The notes under the pieces are model-generated. The model ran no database searches. It was given only the letters and a program-made list of their open reading frames with translations, and was not told the DNA's origin. This document shows positions 1 to 6,292 of a DNA stretch of 6,427 nt, piece by piece. A program made the translations under genes and the position numbers. The stretch covers positions 1 to 6,427 of the forward strand of contig JAMWBP010000041.1 of NCBI GenBank assembly GCA_023819365.1, in the 5' to 3' direction. This DNA comes from Candidatus Omnitrophota bacterium (GTDB lineage Bacteria; Ratteibacteria; UBA8468; B48-G9; JAFGKM01). Every line of letters starts with the position of its first letter. The stretch's first letter is position 1.

Positions 1-180
1 AGCAAAGTTATAGCCCTCCTTTCCATCTACTTTTCTTTTATGTGCACCGAGTTTTTTATAAATTTCCAGGTGGGTTCCTTCATTGAAAAGATGTAAGTCC
101 ACCGGACCAAAAAATGATTCCTTAGGAAAATCAGGAGAGTTGTTCTCCTGAAATCCATTTTGGCTTTTTTCTTGTATCAT
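1..180 (-). CDS. glgB: 1,4-alpha-glucan branching enzyme, N-terminal fragment (continues beyond the left edge)
   Basis: This open frame reaches the left edge. Its translation holds GPVDLHLFNEGTHLEIYKKL, then GAHKRKVDGKEGYNFA, the characteristic entry into the N-terminal CBM48-like domain of GH13 branching enzymes (compare the DLYLFNEGTHxxxYEKLGAH pattern). GlgB cuts alpha-1,4 chains and re-attaches them as alpha-1,6 branches. The catalytic domain is outside the window. The start is uncertain. ATG at 180-178 gives 25 residues before DLHLF. GTG at 225-223 gives 40 and sits only 4 nt after the GH57 stop, matching the packing elsewhere. ATG at 270-268 is also in frame but overlaps the GH57 gene by 41 nt. 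None has a good Shine-Dalgarno. I chose ATG 180 because GTG 225 is buried in a hairpin. The short low-complexity stretch before DLHLF (QNGFQENNSPDFPKES) is not recognisable as a domain. Confidence 0.88.
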   Translation of the reverse strand, partial: MIQEKSQNGFQENNSPDFPKESFFGPVDLHLFNEGTHLEIYKKLGAHKRKVDGKEGYNFA

Positions 181-201
181 TTTATAATAATTCTTTAAAA
201 T

Positions 202-232
202 TAAACCATCGGATTGAAAATCCACTGGTTTA
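202..232 (-). terminator. 31-nt inverted repeat over the GH57 stop: possible attenuator or weak intrinsic terminator
   Basis: On the minus strand the arms TAAACCA and TGGTTTA enclose GGATT and AATCC around a TTC loop. The two inner positions between arms form a G-A mismatch and a T-G wobble. This gives 12 Watson-Crick pairs in a nearly perfect hairpin whose first bases are the GH57 stop codon. It is followed by AATTTTAAAG, a short and interrupted T run, so as a rho-independent terminator it is only moderate. It could instead act as an attenuator, an mRNA-end stabiliser or an operator. The alternative glgB start GTG at 225-223 lies in the stem and would be masked. Confidence 0.35.
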
Positions 233-2209
233 TACTGTCCAATTTTCTTCCCTCTCTCCAAACCGCACATTAAAATAATCAGTCGCAGGAATTACAATCT
301 CCTCTCCGTCTTTTTTAATTGTTATGTTAAAAAAGATTAACCTTTCTCCTTCTGAAAGTATCTCTTTCCTTGGAATACTCATCTCTATTATATCATCCCA
401 TTGAAAGAATAGTTGCGGTAAAGTAATTCCATATTTTATATTGAATGTTTTTTTTAATGAATTAATAAAGGAGATACTGAATTCTATAGTTTTCTTTTCT
501 GAAGTATCAATTCTTAAATAAAAGTTATTCTCATCATAGCCATAGAATATTTTTTTGACAGGGAATCCGACAGGTTTGAATGTTGTCCATAAACTGAAAA
601 CATCAACTTCAACTGCATTGTACCACTCATAGAAATGGGTTATTTTTCCATCAATTTTAGGGGTTATATAGGGTGTAATAGATTCAGTAGGCCATTGTTC
701 AACAGGATATGCAAGATATTCAGGTGGTTCTATACCAGCAGTTTCATATATTTTCCTTATGCTGTTTCTAAAATAGATGTCAAATCGTGCCTTTATCTCT
801 TTACTAACAGGCAGACTGTACCACCAGAACCAGTCACTTGATTCAGCAAGCATAATATAATCCATTATTATCTTATTTTTTTCTTCGTTCAATAATTTCA
901 TCCTTTCTTCTGCAACTTCTCTTGCCTGTTTCAGGATGCTCCATGCTTTATTTGCTGGCTCTTTACCTATCCAGTTGTCAAAGTTTACACCCATCCAGCT
1001 TCCGGGGGAGATTCTATCAAGTTTGTTACGGATTATATTACTCTTTAATGCCTCTGAAAATGTTATGGTTTTTACAGAGGTGGAGTTGCTTAACATCTCA
1101 TAAAGAGTAGAGAGAAAATAAGTTCCATAGTCAGGATAGAAGTCCCATGGGTTTTCTCCGTCAAGTATGATTGAAAGAATTCTGTCAGGCATGCCTTCAG
1201 AAATATGGTTTAAATGTTCAAAAAGTTGTATGGCTGATTTCTTTTCTTCCTGTTTCTGATATGCAAAACCGATAAGGTCGGAGATATGATGGTCTCTGAA
1301 GAAGATGGAGATGCCATTTTTATATTCCCATATATTATAATGTTCCTTATTTATCAGTGGTTTTGAAAGTGTTTCTGCCAGGATACATTCATCTGTAGCA
1401 GTCCACAAGATATGATATTCAGAGAATAATTCCAGTATCTCATCACTTAAGCCCCCCTCAGATGGCCATATACCAGAAGGGAGTTTACCAAAAATATTAC
1501 TGTATGTTTCTACTCCCTCTGTGAGGTGCCTGCGGACATCTTCAGGATACGAAAAGATACCTTCCGGAACATGTAGGGATGTTTTTGTCTTTTTTACTAT
1601 ATCGGTATTATAGAGGAGTGGAAGTATAGGATGCATCATAGGGCTTGTGCTTATTTCTATTTGCCCTCTTTCCATAAGTTGTCTGTATTTTTCTAGAGTT
1701 TCTTTCAGGATATAATTTTCTTTATCAAGCAGGAGTTGTTTATCACTGTTATCAAAATCCCTTCCTTTTTTAAGGAGTTCTCCAATCTCTTCATCTTTAA
1801 TTAACGGATGGAAACATACAAGATGTAGGAGTATTTTTATGTCAGATATGTCTTTGTTTGAATAAGACCTGCTTTTTATTTTATCAAGTAAAATATTGAT
1901 AGCCGGATGTCTTTTTAGAATATGTCCGGGAAATTCACTGGCTATCATAAACACTTCGTTTGCATCAGTTTCTTCTCCTTGAAGGAATGAAATAAATCTA
2001 TCTTTGTAGTTTCCTGAAGAGACCCCTTCTATCTGTTTTAAAAGTATGGGGGTAATATTAAAATTAAGTTTTACTGAAGGAAATTTTTCTGCCAGGATAA
2101 TCATTGGGTAGTAATTAAAGAGTATACGAAAAACAAGTGTAGGTGTATTTATTTTGCCATTGATTAAATAACAGGGTTGATGCATATGCCATAATATAGA
2201 GAGATACAT
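230..2209 (-). CDS. Glycoside hydrolase family 57 protein (alpha-amylase/amylopullulanase-like), cytoplasmic
   Basis: This is a retaining alpha-glucan-acting enzyme of 659 residues. All five GH57 conserved regions are visible: WHMHQPCY (7-14), GQIEISTSPMMHPILPLL (182-199), GIWPSEGGLSDEIL (246-259) with nucleophile E251, ILDGENPWDFYPDYG (348-362) with acid/base D350, and AESSDWFWW (455-463). RDHHISDLIGF (305-315) is also typical. The DGENPW and SDWFWW forms are those of the amylase/amylopullulanase group, not of GH57 branching enzymes or 4-alpha-glucanotransferases. From about residue 520 a beta-rich accessory domain follows (IDGKITHFYEWYNA, YGYDENNFYLRID), ending ENWTV as in relatives. There is no signal peptide or membrane segment, so it acts inside the cell. 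Set between glgA and glgB, it probably trims, debranches or disproportionates the stored glucan. Exact specificity cannot be read from sequence. The start is ATG at 2209, with GTG 2215 as the alternative. Confidence 0.93.
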   Translation of the reverse strand: MYLSILWHMHQPCYLINGKINTPTLVFRILFNYYPMIILAEKFPSVKLNFNITPILLKQIEGVSSGNYKDRFISFLQGEETDANEVFMIASEFPGHILKRHPAINILLDKIKSRSYSNKDISDIKILLHLVCFHPLIKDEEIGELLKKGRDFDNSDKQLLLDKENYILKETLEKYRQLMERGQIEISTSPMMHPILPLLYNTDIVKKTKTSLHVPEGIFSYPEDVRRHLTEGVETYSNIFGKLPSGIWPSEGGLSDEILELFSEYHILWTATDECILAETLSKPLINKEHYNIWEYKNGISIFFRDHHISDLIGFAYQKQEEKKSAIQLFEHLNHISEGMPDRILSIILDGENPWDFYPDYGTYFLSTLYEMLSNSTSVKTITFSEALKSNIIRNKLDRISPGSWMGVNFDNWIGKEPANKAWSILKQAREVAEERMKLLNEEKNKIIMDYIMLAESSDWFWWYSLPVSKEIKARFDIYFRNSIRKIYETAGIEPPEYLAYPVEQWPTESITPYITPKIDGKITHFYEWYNAVEVDVFSLWTTFKPVGFPVKKIFYGYDENNFYLRIDTSEKKTIEFSISFINSLKKTFNIKYGITLPQLFFQWDDIIEMSIPRKEILSEGERLIFFNITIKKDGEEIVIPATDYFNVRFGEREENWTV

Positions 2210-2211
2210 CC

Positions 2212-3639
2212 TCACCTCATCAATTCATTATAGGTTTTGAGATATTCTTCTACAGATACCTTCCAGGAAAAATCAAGATGTATTATCTTATTTACCAGTC
2301 GTTCCATTTTCTCTTTATTCTCAAACAGTTTTAGTGCTTCTTCTATCTTTGCCAGAAGTTCTCTACTCCCTCCCTCAAATACAAAGCCAGTTCCTTCTTC
2401 TGTGTTTATATTATAGTCCTGTACAGTATCTGCTAATCCCCCAACTTTTCTTACTATAGGGATAGTTCCATATTTGCAACTTATCAGTTGCCCCAGTCCA
2501 CAGGGTTCAAATCTTGAAGGCATAAGAAAGAAGTCGCTTCCAGCATATATCTGATGTGCAAGTTCTTCATTAAAGCCAGATGTGAATGATATCTTTTCAG
2601 GCATTTTTTTCTGCCAGAGGTAGAGAGTATCTCTATATTTCTGTTCTCCATCTCCAAGAATAACAATCTGTAGATTGTTTTTTAGCAATGTTTCCATTAT
2701 CTCAACAAGATAATCAATACCTTTCTGTTCAGCCAGGCGGCTTACCATTCCGAATACAGGTATGTCTTTGTTCACCTTTAAAGACAATTTTTTCTGAAGT
2801 GCTACCTTATTTTCAATTTTGCTTTTGTAACTTTTGTATCTTTTTGCTATATAAGTATCAAAGGCAGGACTCCATATCTGATAGTCAATACCATTGAGTA
2901 TTCCTTTAAGTTTGTTCTGATATTTTCTGAGAAGACCATCAAGGTTATGTCCAAATTCAGGTGTAATGATTTCTCTGGCATAATTTGGACTTACTGTATT
3001 TAGCATATCAGAATGTATAATTCCTGCCTTCATAAAATTAACGCTACCATAAAATTCAAGTTCCTCCATATTGAAATATTGCCATGGAATTCCAAGTATA
3101 TGGAACTTATCCGGAGGGAAGATACCCTGATATCCTAAGTTATGGATTGTAAAAAGGGTCTTTGTTTTCGGGAATGCCTCTCTATAATTTAATTCCAGAT
3201 ATAAAGGAAGAAGAGATGTGTGCCAGTCGTGACAGTGAAATATATCTATATTTATTTTCAAGGCATTTATTGCTTCAAGTACTGCCTTTGAAAAGAAAGA
3301 GAATCTTTCTGCACTGTCAGGGTAGTCCTTCCCGCCTGGTCCATAAATCTCATTTCTTTCAAAGTAGTTGGTATGTCCTATAAAATAAACATTAGGAAAG
3401 TCCTTGCTTTTCGCCAGAAATCCATTTTCCACCCTGCTTTCAAAAAATTTTATATCCAGTGGGAAAATAGTTTCTATTTTGTATTTCTCTTTTACCTGTT
3501 TGTACAAAGGGATAAACAGATATATATTTTCTCTACTTTTAAGGTATTTATATAGAGCACCAACAACATCAGCCATTCCTCCTACCTTGACAAATGGTAC
3601 TGCTTCTGCAGAGACCAAAGATATATTTTTTTTCTTCAT
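2212..3639 (-). CDS. glgA: Glycogen synthase, GT5 family (ADP-glucose dependent)
   Basis: GlgA transfers glucose from ADP-glucose to the non-reducing end of alpha-1,4-glucan in the cytoplasm. The 475 residues match the usual length of about 477. The N-terminal GT5 domain opens NISLVSAEAVPFVKVGGMADV, where K18-V-G-G-M fits the substrate-binding K-x-G-G signature. It continues with IFHCHDWHTSLLPLYL (133-148) and FTIHNLGYQGIF (163-174). The C-terminal GT-B half has GILNGIDYQIWSP (246-258), GMVSRLAEQKG (297-307), LGDGE (328-332), PSRFEPCGLGQL (374-385) and GGLADTV (400-406). R301, K306 and E378 correspond to the E. coli catalytic residues R300, K305 and E377. The start at ATG 3639 follows the best ribosome-site spacing; ATG 3645 would add two residues. 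The stop lies 2 nt before the GH57 ATG, so the two are probably coupled. The call is very firm. Confidence 0.98.
   Translation of the reverse strand: MKKKNISLVSAEAVPFVKVGGMADVVGALYKYLKSRENIYLFIPLYKQVKEKYKIETIFPLDIKFFESRVENGFLAKSKDFPNVYFIGHTNYFERNEIYGPGGKDYPDSAERFSFFSKAVLEAINALKINIDIFHCHDWHTSLLPLYLELNYREAFPKTKTLFTIHNLGYQGIFPPDKFHILGIPWQYFNMEELEFYGSVNFMKAGIIHSDMLNTVSPNYAREIITPEFGHNLDGLLRKYQNKLKGILNGIDYQIWSPAFDTYIAKRYKSYKSKIENKVALQKKLSLKVNKDIPVFGMVSRLAEQKGIDYLVEIMETLLKNNLQIVILGDGEQKYRDTLYLWQKKMPEKISFTSGFNEELAHQIYAGSDFFLMPSRFEPCGLGQLISCKYGTIPIVRKVGGLADTVQDYNINTEEGTGFVFEGGSRELLAKIEEALKLFENKEKMERLVNKIIHLDFSWKVSVEEYLKTYNELMR
2215..2218 (-). promoter_or_regulatory. Shine-Dalgarno site of the GH57 gene (decides its start)
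   Basis: GAGG inside the last codons of glgA stands 5 nt before the ATG at 2209-2207. A GTG at 2215-2213 is in frame and overlaps the glgA stop as GTGA, but it starts within this site, so the ATG is the better choice. Confidence 0.6.
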
Positions 3640-3648
3640 AAGCATAAA

Positions 3649-3652
3649 CTCC
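3649..3652 (-). promoter_or_regulatory. Shine-Dalgarno site of glgA
   Basis: GGAG (within AAAAGGAGTTT) lies just after the GalT-family stop codon. It is 3 nt before an ATG at 3645-3643 and 9 nt before an in-frame ATG at 3639-3637. The second spacing is more usual, but the site does not settle the matter. Confidence 0.6.
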
Positions 3653-3656
3653 TTTT

Positions 3657-4694
3657 TTATATATTAAGGGATTTTAAAAAATCTGCTGCCTCTTCTGGCG
3701 GTGTGGGATTTATGTAAAAACCAGTTCCCCATTCAAATCCACCCTGTTTTACAAGGCGCGGTATTATCTCTATATGCCAGTGATAGTCCTTTTCTATTGT
3801 CTGCCAGTATCCGGGCCGTGGGTATCTACAGGGAGCAGTATGGATCATAAAATTGTATGATGGGTTATTCAAACCCTTTGCTATCTTTTTGAATGTTGTA
3901 AGAATAATCTCTCCAAGGAGTTCTTTTTCTTTTGGTGTTATAGAGTCAAAGTCAGGATAGTGCCTTAACGGTAGTAAAGAAAGTTCAAAAGGGAACCTTG
4001 AAGCAAAAGGGGCTATAACTATAAATGACGAATTCTGTTCAACAATTCTTTTCCCACTGTCAATCTCCTGATTTATTATGTCACACCAGACACATCTTTC
4101 TTTGTACTCATAATACCATCTTGCTCCCTGCAGTTCTTCTTTTACCCTCTTGGGGACGACAGGGGTTGCTATAAGTTGGGAATGCGGATGAGATAAGGAA
4201 GCACCTGCTTCTTTTCCAAAGTTTTTGAAGATAAGTATATATCTAAAACGGCTATCTTGTTTAAGGTCAGTGGAACGGATTTGATATGTTTCAAGAATGT
4301 TAATCATTGTTGTTAAAGAGAAGTCCTTAATATCCATAAGTTCATTTGCCGAATTTCTATGAAGAGGTGTCTCAATTATTACCTCATGGGCGCCTATACC
4401 ATTCATCATATCATACATACCTACACCTCTTCTATTAAGTTCGCCTTCTATCCTTAAAGCAGGAAATTTATTAGGCACTACTCTTACTTCCCATCCCTGT
4501 GTATTGGGTGGAGTATTTCCATACCTTATAGCAAATATCTCAGGAGGCGTCTTATCTTCATTACCCGGGCAGAATGGACAGAATGTTTCCTGTGTTACTT
4601 CGGATACAGCAACAAAATCAGAAGGCCTGAATTTTCTATCTGTGGCTATTACAACCCATCTTCCTATAACAGGGTCTTTTCTTAATTCTGACAT
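3657..4694 (-). CDS. galT: GalT-family nucleotidyltransferase (galactose-1-phosphate uridylyltransferase-like, possibly ADP-glucose phosphorylase)
   Basis: This protein has two HIT-like halves, as in GalT. It starts SELRKDPVIGRWVVIA, a standard GalT opening. Probable zinc ligands of the first half are C39 and C42 (CPFC), H112 and H169. The active-site motif is H169-P-H171-S-Q173, with H171 as the nucleotidylated histidine. The second half has another C201-V-W-C204 pair, LLPLRHYPDF near 240-249 and YHWHIEIIPRL at 304-314. Classical GalT swaps UMP between UDP-glucose and galactose-1-phosphate. The HPHSQ form with GAS before it and PVVP after it resembles a subgroup that also includes plant ADP-glucose phosphorylase, unlike the HPHGQ of E. 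coli GalT. With glgC upstream and glgA downstream, an ADP-glucose substrate is possible but not shown. The 345 residues are of usual length. The ATG at 4694 is chosen over the GTG at 4700 because of Shine-Dalgarno spacing. Family assignment is firm; substrate is open. Confidence 0.9.
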   Translation of the reverse strand: MSELRKDPVIGRWVVIATDRKFRPSDFVAVSEVTQETFCPFCPGNEDKTPPEIFAIRYGNTPPNTQGWEVRVVPNKFPALRIEGELNRRGVGMYDMMNGIGAHEVIIETPLHRNSANELMDIKDFSLTTMINILETYQIRSTDLKQDSRFRYILIFKNFGKEAGASLSHPHSQLIATPVVPKRVKEELQGARWYYEYKERCVWCDIINQEIDSGKRIVEQNSSFIVIAPFASRFPFELSLLPLRHYPDFDSITPKEKELLGEIILTTFKKIAKGLNNPSYNFMIHTAPCRYPRPGYWQTIEKDYHWHIEIIPRLVKQGGFEWGTGFYINPTPPEEAADFLKSLNI

Positions 4695-4699
4695 ATGCA

Positions 4700-4703
4700 C
4701 CTC
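4700..4703 (-). promoter_or_regulatory. Shine-Dalgarno site of the GalT-family gene (decides its start)
   Basis: GAGG, partly inside the glgC stop codon, stands 5 nt before the ATG at 4694-4692. An in-frame GTG at 4700-4698 begins inside this site, so the ATG is preferred. The site overlaps the glgC TGA, which favours re-initiation by ribosomes finishing glgC. Confidence 0.65.
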
Positions 4704-5916
4704 ACCATTTGTAGTTTTTAGGTATTACAACTATTCCACCTTCAGAAACAACAAATTTTTTTCTATCTTCTTCAAGATTATATCCAATTTCAGTATTTGG
4801 AGGGACTACAACATTTTTATCTATTATAGTCCTCCTAATCTTTGCATATCTTCCTATATTGACATTCTCAAATAGTATGCTGTCAGTTACTTCAGAATAA
4901 CTGTTTATCCTTACATTAGGGGATAACACACTGTGGTATACTTTCCCTCCACTTATTATACAACCACTAGATACCATTGAATCAGTAACAGATGCCCTTC
5001 TATCTTCTCCTGAAAAAACTGTTTTTACTGGGGGATATTGTACCTGAAAAGTTCTTATAAGCCAGTCCCTGTCATAAAGATTTAATAAAGGGTCTATATT
5101 TACAAGGTCCATATTTGCCTCCCAGTAAGCATCTATTGTTCCTATATCTCTCCAGTATTTTGTATCTTTTTTGTTTTCGTCTATAAATCTAAAACCATAT
5201 ACATTATAATGTCCTATCATTGAAGGTATAACATCTCTTCCAAAGTCATGGCTACTGTCTATTCTCTTTGCATCTTCAACCACTTTTTTAATAAGTACCT
5301 CTAAGTTAAATACATATATTCCCATTGAGATAAGAGCGACATCAGGATTTTTAGGGTCAGATATAGGTTCTTTTGGTTTCTCCTTAAAATCAATAACCCT
5401 GTTATCTTCATCTAATTTAAGTACCCCAAATCTATGTGCTTGGTTTATCGGAACTTCAAAAATACTTATTGTAAGGTCTGCTTTCTTTTCAATGTGTGCA
5501 CTTATTATCCTTCTGTAGTCCATCTTGTAAACCTGGTCTCCGGAAAGGATAAGTATAAGTTCTGGTTTCTCGTCTTCCAGAATATTTATATTCTGAAAGA
5601 CAGAATCAGCGGTTCCCTGATACCAGTCCTCGCCAATTCTTTGCTGTGCCGGGACAAGGTCAATAAATTCTCCCAATTCTCTTGAAAATATATTCCACCC
5701 CTCTCTTATATGTCTGTGCAAAGAAAGGGATTTATACTGTGTAAAAATATAAATTTTCCTCAAGCCAGAATTTATAGCATTACTTAATGGGAAGTCAATA
5801 ATCCTATATATCCCGCCGAAAGGAACAGCCGGTTTAGTTCTATCTCTTGTAAGTGGATATAACCGTTCTCCTTTACCACCAGCAAGTATAAATGTTGTTA
5901 TGTCTTTCGGATTCAT
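4702..5916 (-). CDS. glgC: Glucose-1-phosphate adenylyltransferase (ADP-glucose pyrophosphorylase)
   Basis: GlgC makes ADP-glucose and pyrophosphate from ATP and glucose-1-phosphate, the committed step of bacterial glycogen synthesis, in the cytoplasm and typically as a tetramer. The 404 residues have family length. The nucleotidyltransferase domain shows ILAGGKGERLYPLT (10-23), KPAVPFGG (28-35), IDFPLSN, WYQGTADSV (98-106), GDQVYKMDY (126-134; D127 matches catalytic D142 of E. coli), FKEKP with K180 matching the glucose-1-phosphate lysine K195, HDFGRDVIP (223-231) and YWRDIGT (254-260). The remaining hundred or so residues are the left-handed beta-helix, ending SEGGIVVIPK. At the place of the E. 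coli activator lysine K39 there is I36, which suggests different allosteric control. The ATG overlaps the upstream receiver stop by 4 nt and has only a weak GAG before it, so expression probably depends on coupling. Only glgC has all these motifs, and the call is very firm. Confidence 0.98.
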   Translation of the reverse strand: MNPKDITTFILAGGKGERLYPLTRDRTKPAVPFGGIYRIIDFPLSNAINSGLRKIYIFTQYKSLSLHRHIREGWNIFSRELGEFIDLVPAQQRIGEDWYQGTADSVFQNINILEDEKPELILILSGDQVYKMDYRRIISAHIEKKADLTISIFEVPINQAHRFGVLKLDEDNRVIDFKEKPKEPISDPKNPDVALISMGIYVFNLEVLIKKVVEDAKRIDSSHDFGRDVIPSMIGHYNVYGFRFIDENKKDTKYWRDIGTIDAYWEANMDLVNIDPLLNLYDRDWLIRTFQVQYPPVKTVFSGEDRRASVTDSMVSSGCIISGGKVYHSVLSPNVRINSYSEVTDSILFENVNIGRYAKIRRTIIDKNVVVPPNTEIGYNLEEDRKKFVVSEGGIVVIPKNYKW

Positions 5917-6275
5917 TTTTTGCTCAGAATACTGTGGACCTTCTCTTTTAGTTGACTTAGGTCTGCACTTTTAATAATATATGCATCAGCTGCCCATGTT
6001 AAAAACTGGTCTTTATACTGGGGATATGCAGTATATATAATTATAGGTAGATTCCTTTTTTTAGTCAACATCTTACCCAGTGTTTCAATTCCATCCATCT
6101 GGGGCATCTGGATGTCAAGAATTACGAGGTCAAAAGGTTCTTTCTCAATAAAATCAATGGCTTTGCTTCCATCTTCACAACAGGTTACCGAAAAACCTTC
6201 CTTTTCAAGCTCTTCCTTATAAAGAAGCCGCTCATTTTCTTCATCCTCTATTAAAAGAATTTTCTTGTTATTCAT
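5913..6275 (-). CDS. Stand-alone response regulator receiver (CheY-like), 120 aa
   Basis: This is a single receiver domain with no output domain. The acidic pocket is E10-D11-E12 in the ILLIEDEEN stretch. The phosphoacceptor is D54 in LVILDIQMPQMDG, the switch threonine is T82 in IIIYTAYP, and the conserved lysine is K102 in AYIIKSAD. All key residues are present, so it should accept phosphate. At 120 residues it fills the standard receiver fold and nothing follows, so any output must go through protein contact or an onward phosphorelay. The start is ATG at 6275, 5 nt after a GGAGG site; a GTG two codons upstream is an alternative. Its TGA shares the bases ATGA with the glgC start, so translation of the two is probably coupled. 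The kinase just upstream is the likely phosphodonor. Function in glycogen control is inferred from position only. Confidence 0.93.
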   Translation of the reverse strand: MNNKKILLIEDEENERLLYKEELEKEGFSVTCCEDGSKAIDFIEKEPFDLVILDIQMPQMDGIETLGKMLTKKRNLPIIIYTAYPQYKDQFLTWAADAYIIKSADLSQLKEKVHSILSKK

Positions 6276-6280
6276 ATTCA

Positions 6281-6285
6281 CCTCC
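6281..6285 (-). promoter_or_regulatory. Shine-Dalgarno site of the receiver gene (decides its start)
   Basis: A GGAGG core (in context AAGGAGGTGAATATG on the minus strand) lies 5 nt before the ATG at 6275-6273. A GTG at 6281-6279 would also open the frame, but it overlaps the last base of this core and so cannot use it. The ATG is therefore the better start. Confidence 0.75.
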
Positions 6286-6292
6286 TTCCATT

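Noticed and set aside
178..205. A possible TATTAT/TATAAA promoter element between the hairpin and ATG 180
   Set aside because: It touches the start codon and has no fitting -35 element; such matches are expected by chance in AT-rich DNA.
635..1110. Short plus-strand open frames opposite the GH57 gene
   Set aside because: They are reverse-strand shadows of the conserved GH57 regions, without start signals or motifs.
2484..2666. A 60-codon minus-strand frame inside glgA in another phase
   Set aside because: It overlaps the catalytic PSRFEPCGLGQ region of GlgA read in the proper frame, and the gene shows no frameshift.
3576..3599. KVGGM instead of KTGGL in the GlgA substrate-binding motif
   Set aside because: The lysine and the glycines are kept, and Val and Met are tolerated variants of this signature, so there is no reason to suspect altered chemistry.
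3373..3667. Two overlapping plus-strand open frames opposite the 5' part of glgA
   Set aside because: They are antisense to the conserved N-terminal domain of GlgA, and their Phe/Ser/Tyr-rich translations are what the reverse of Lys-rich AT-biased coding DNA gives.
4504..4875. A 123-codon open frame on the plus strand, opposite the end of glgC and the start of the GalT-family gene
   Set aside because: It lies wholly antisense to two confidently identified genes, spans their junction, has no ribosome site or recognisable motif, and its translation shows no family resemblance.
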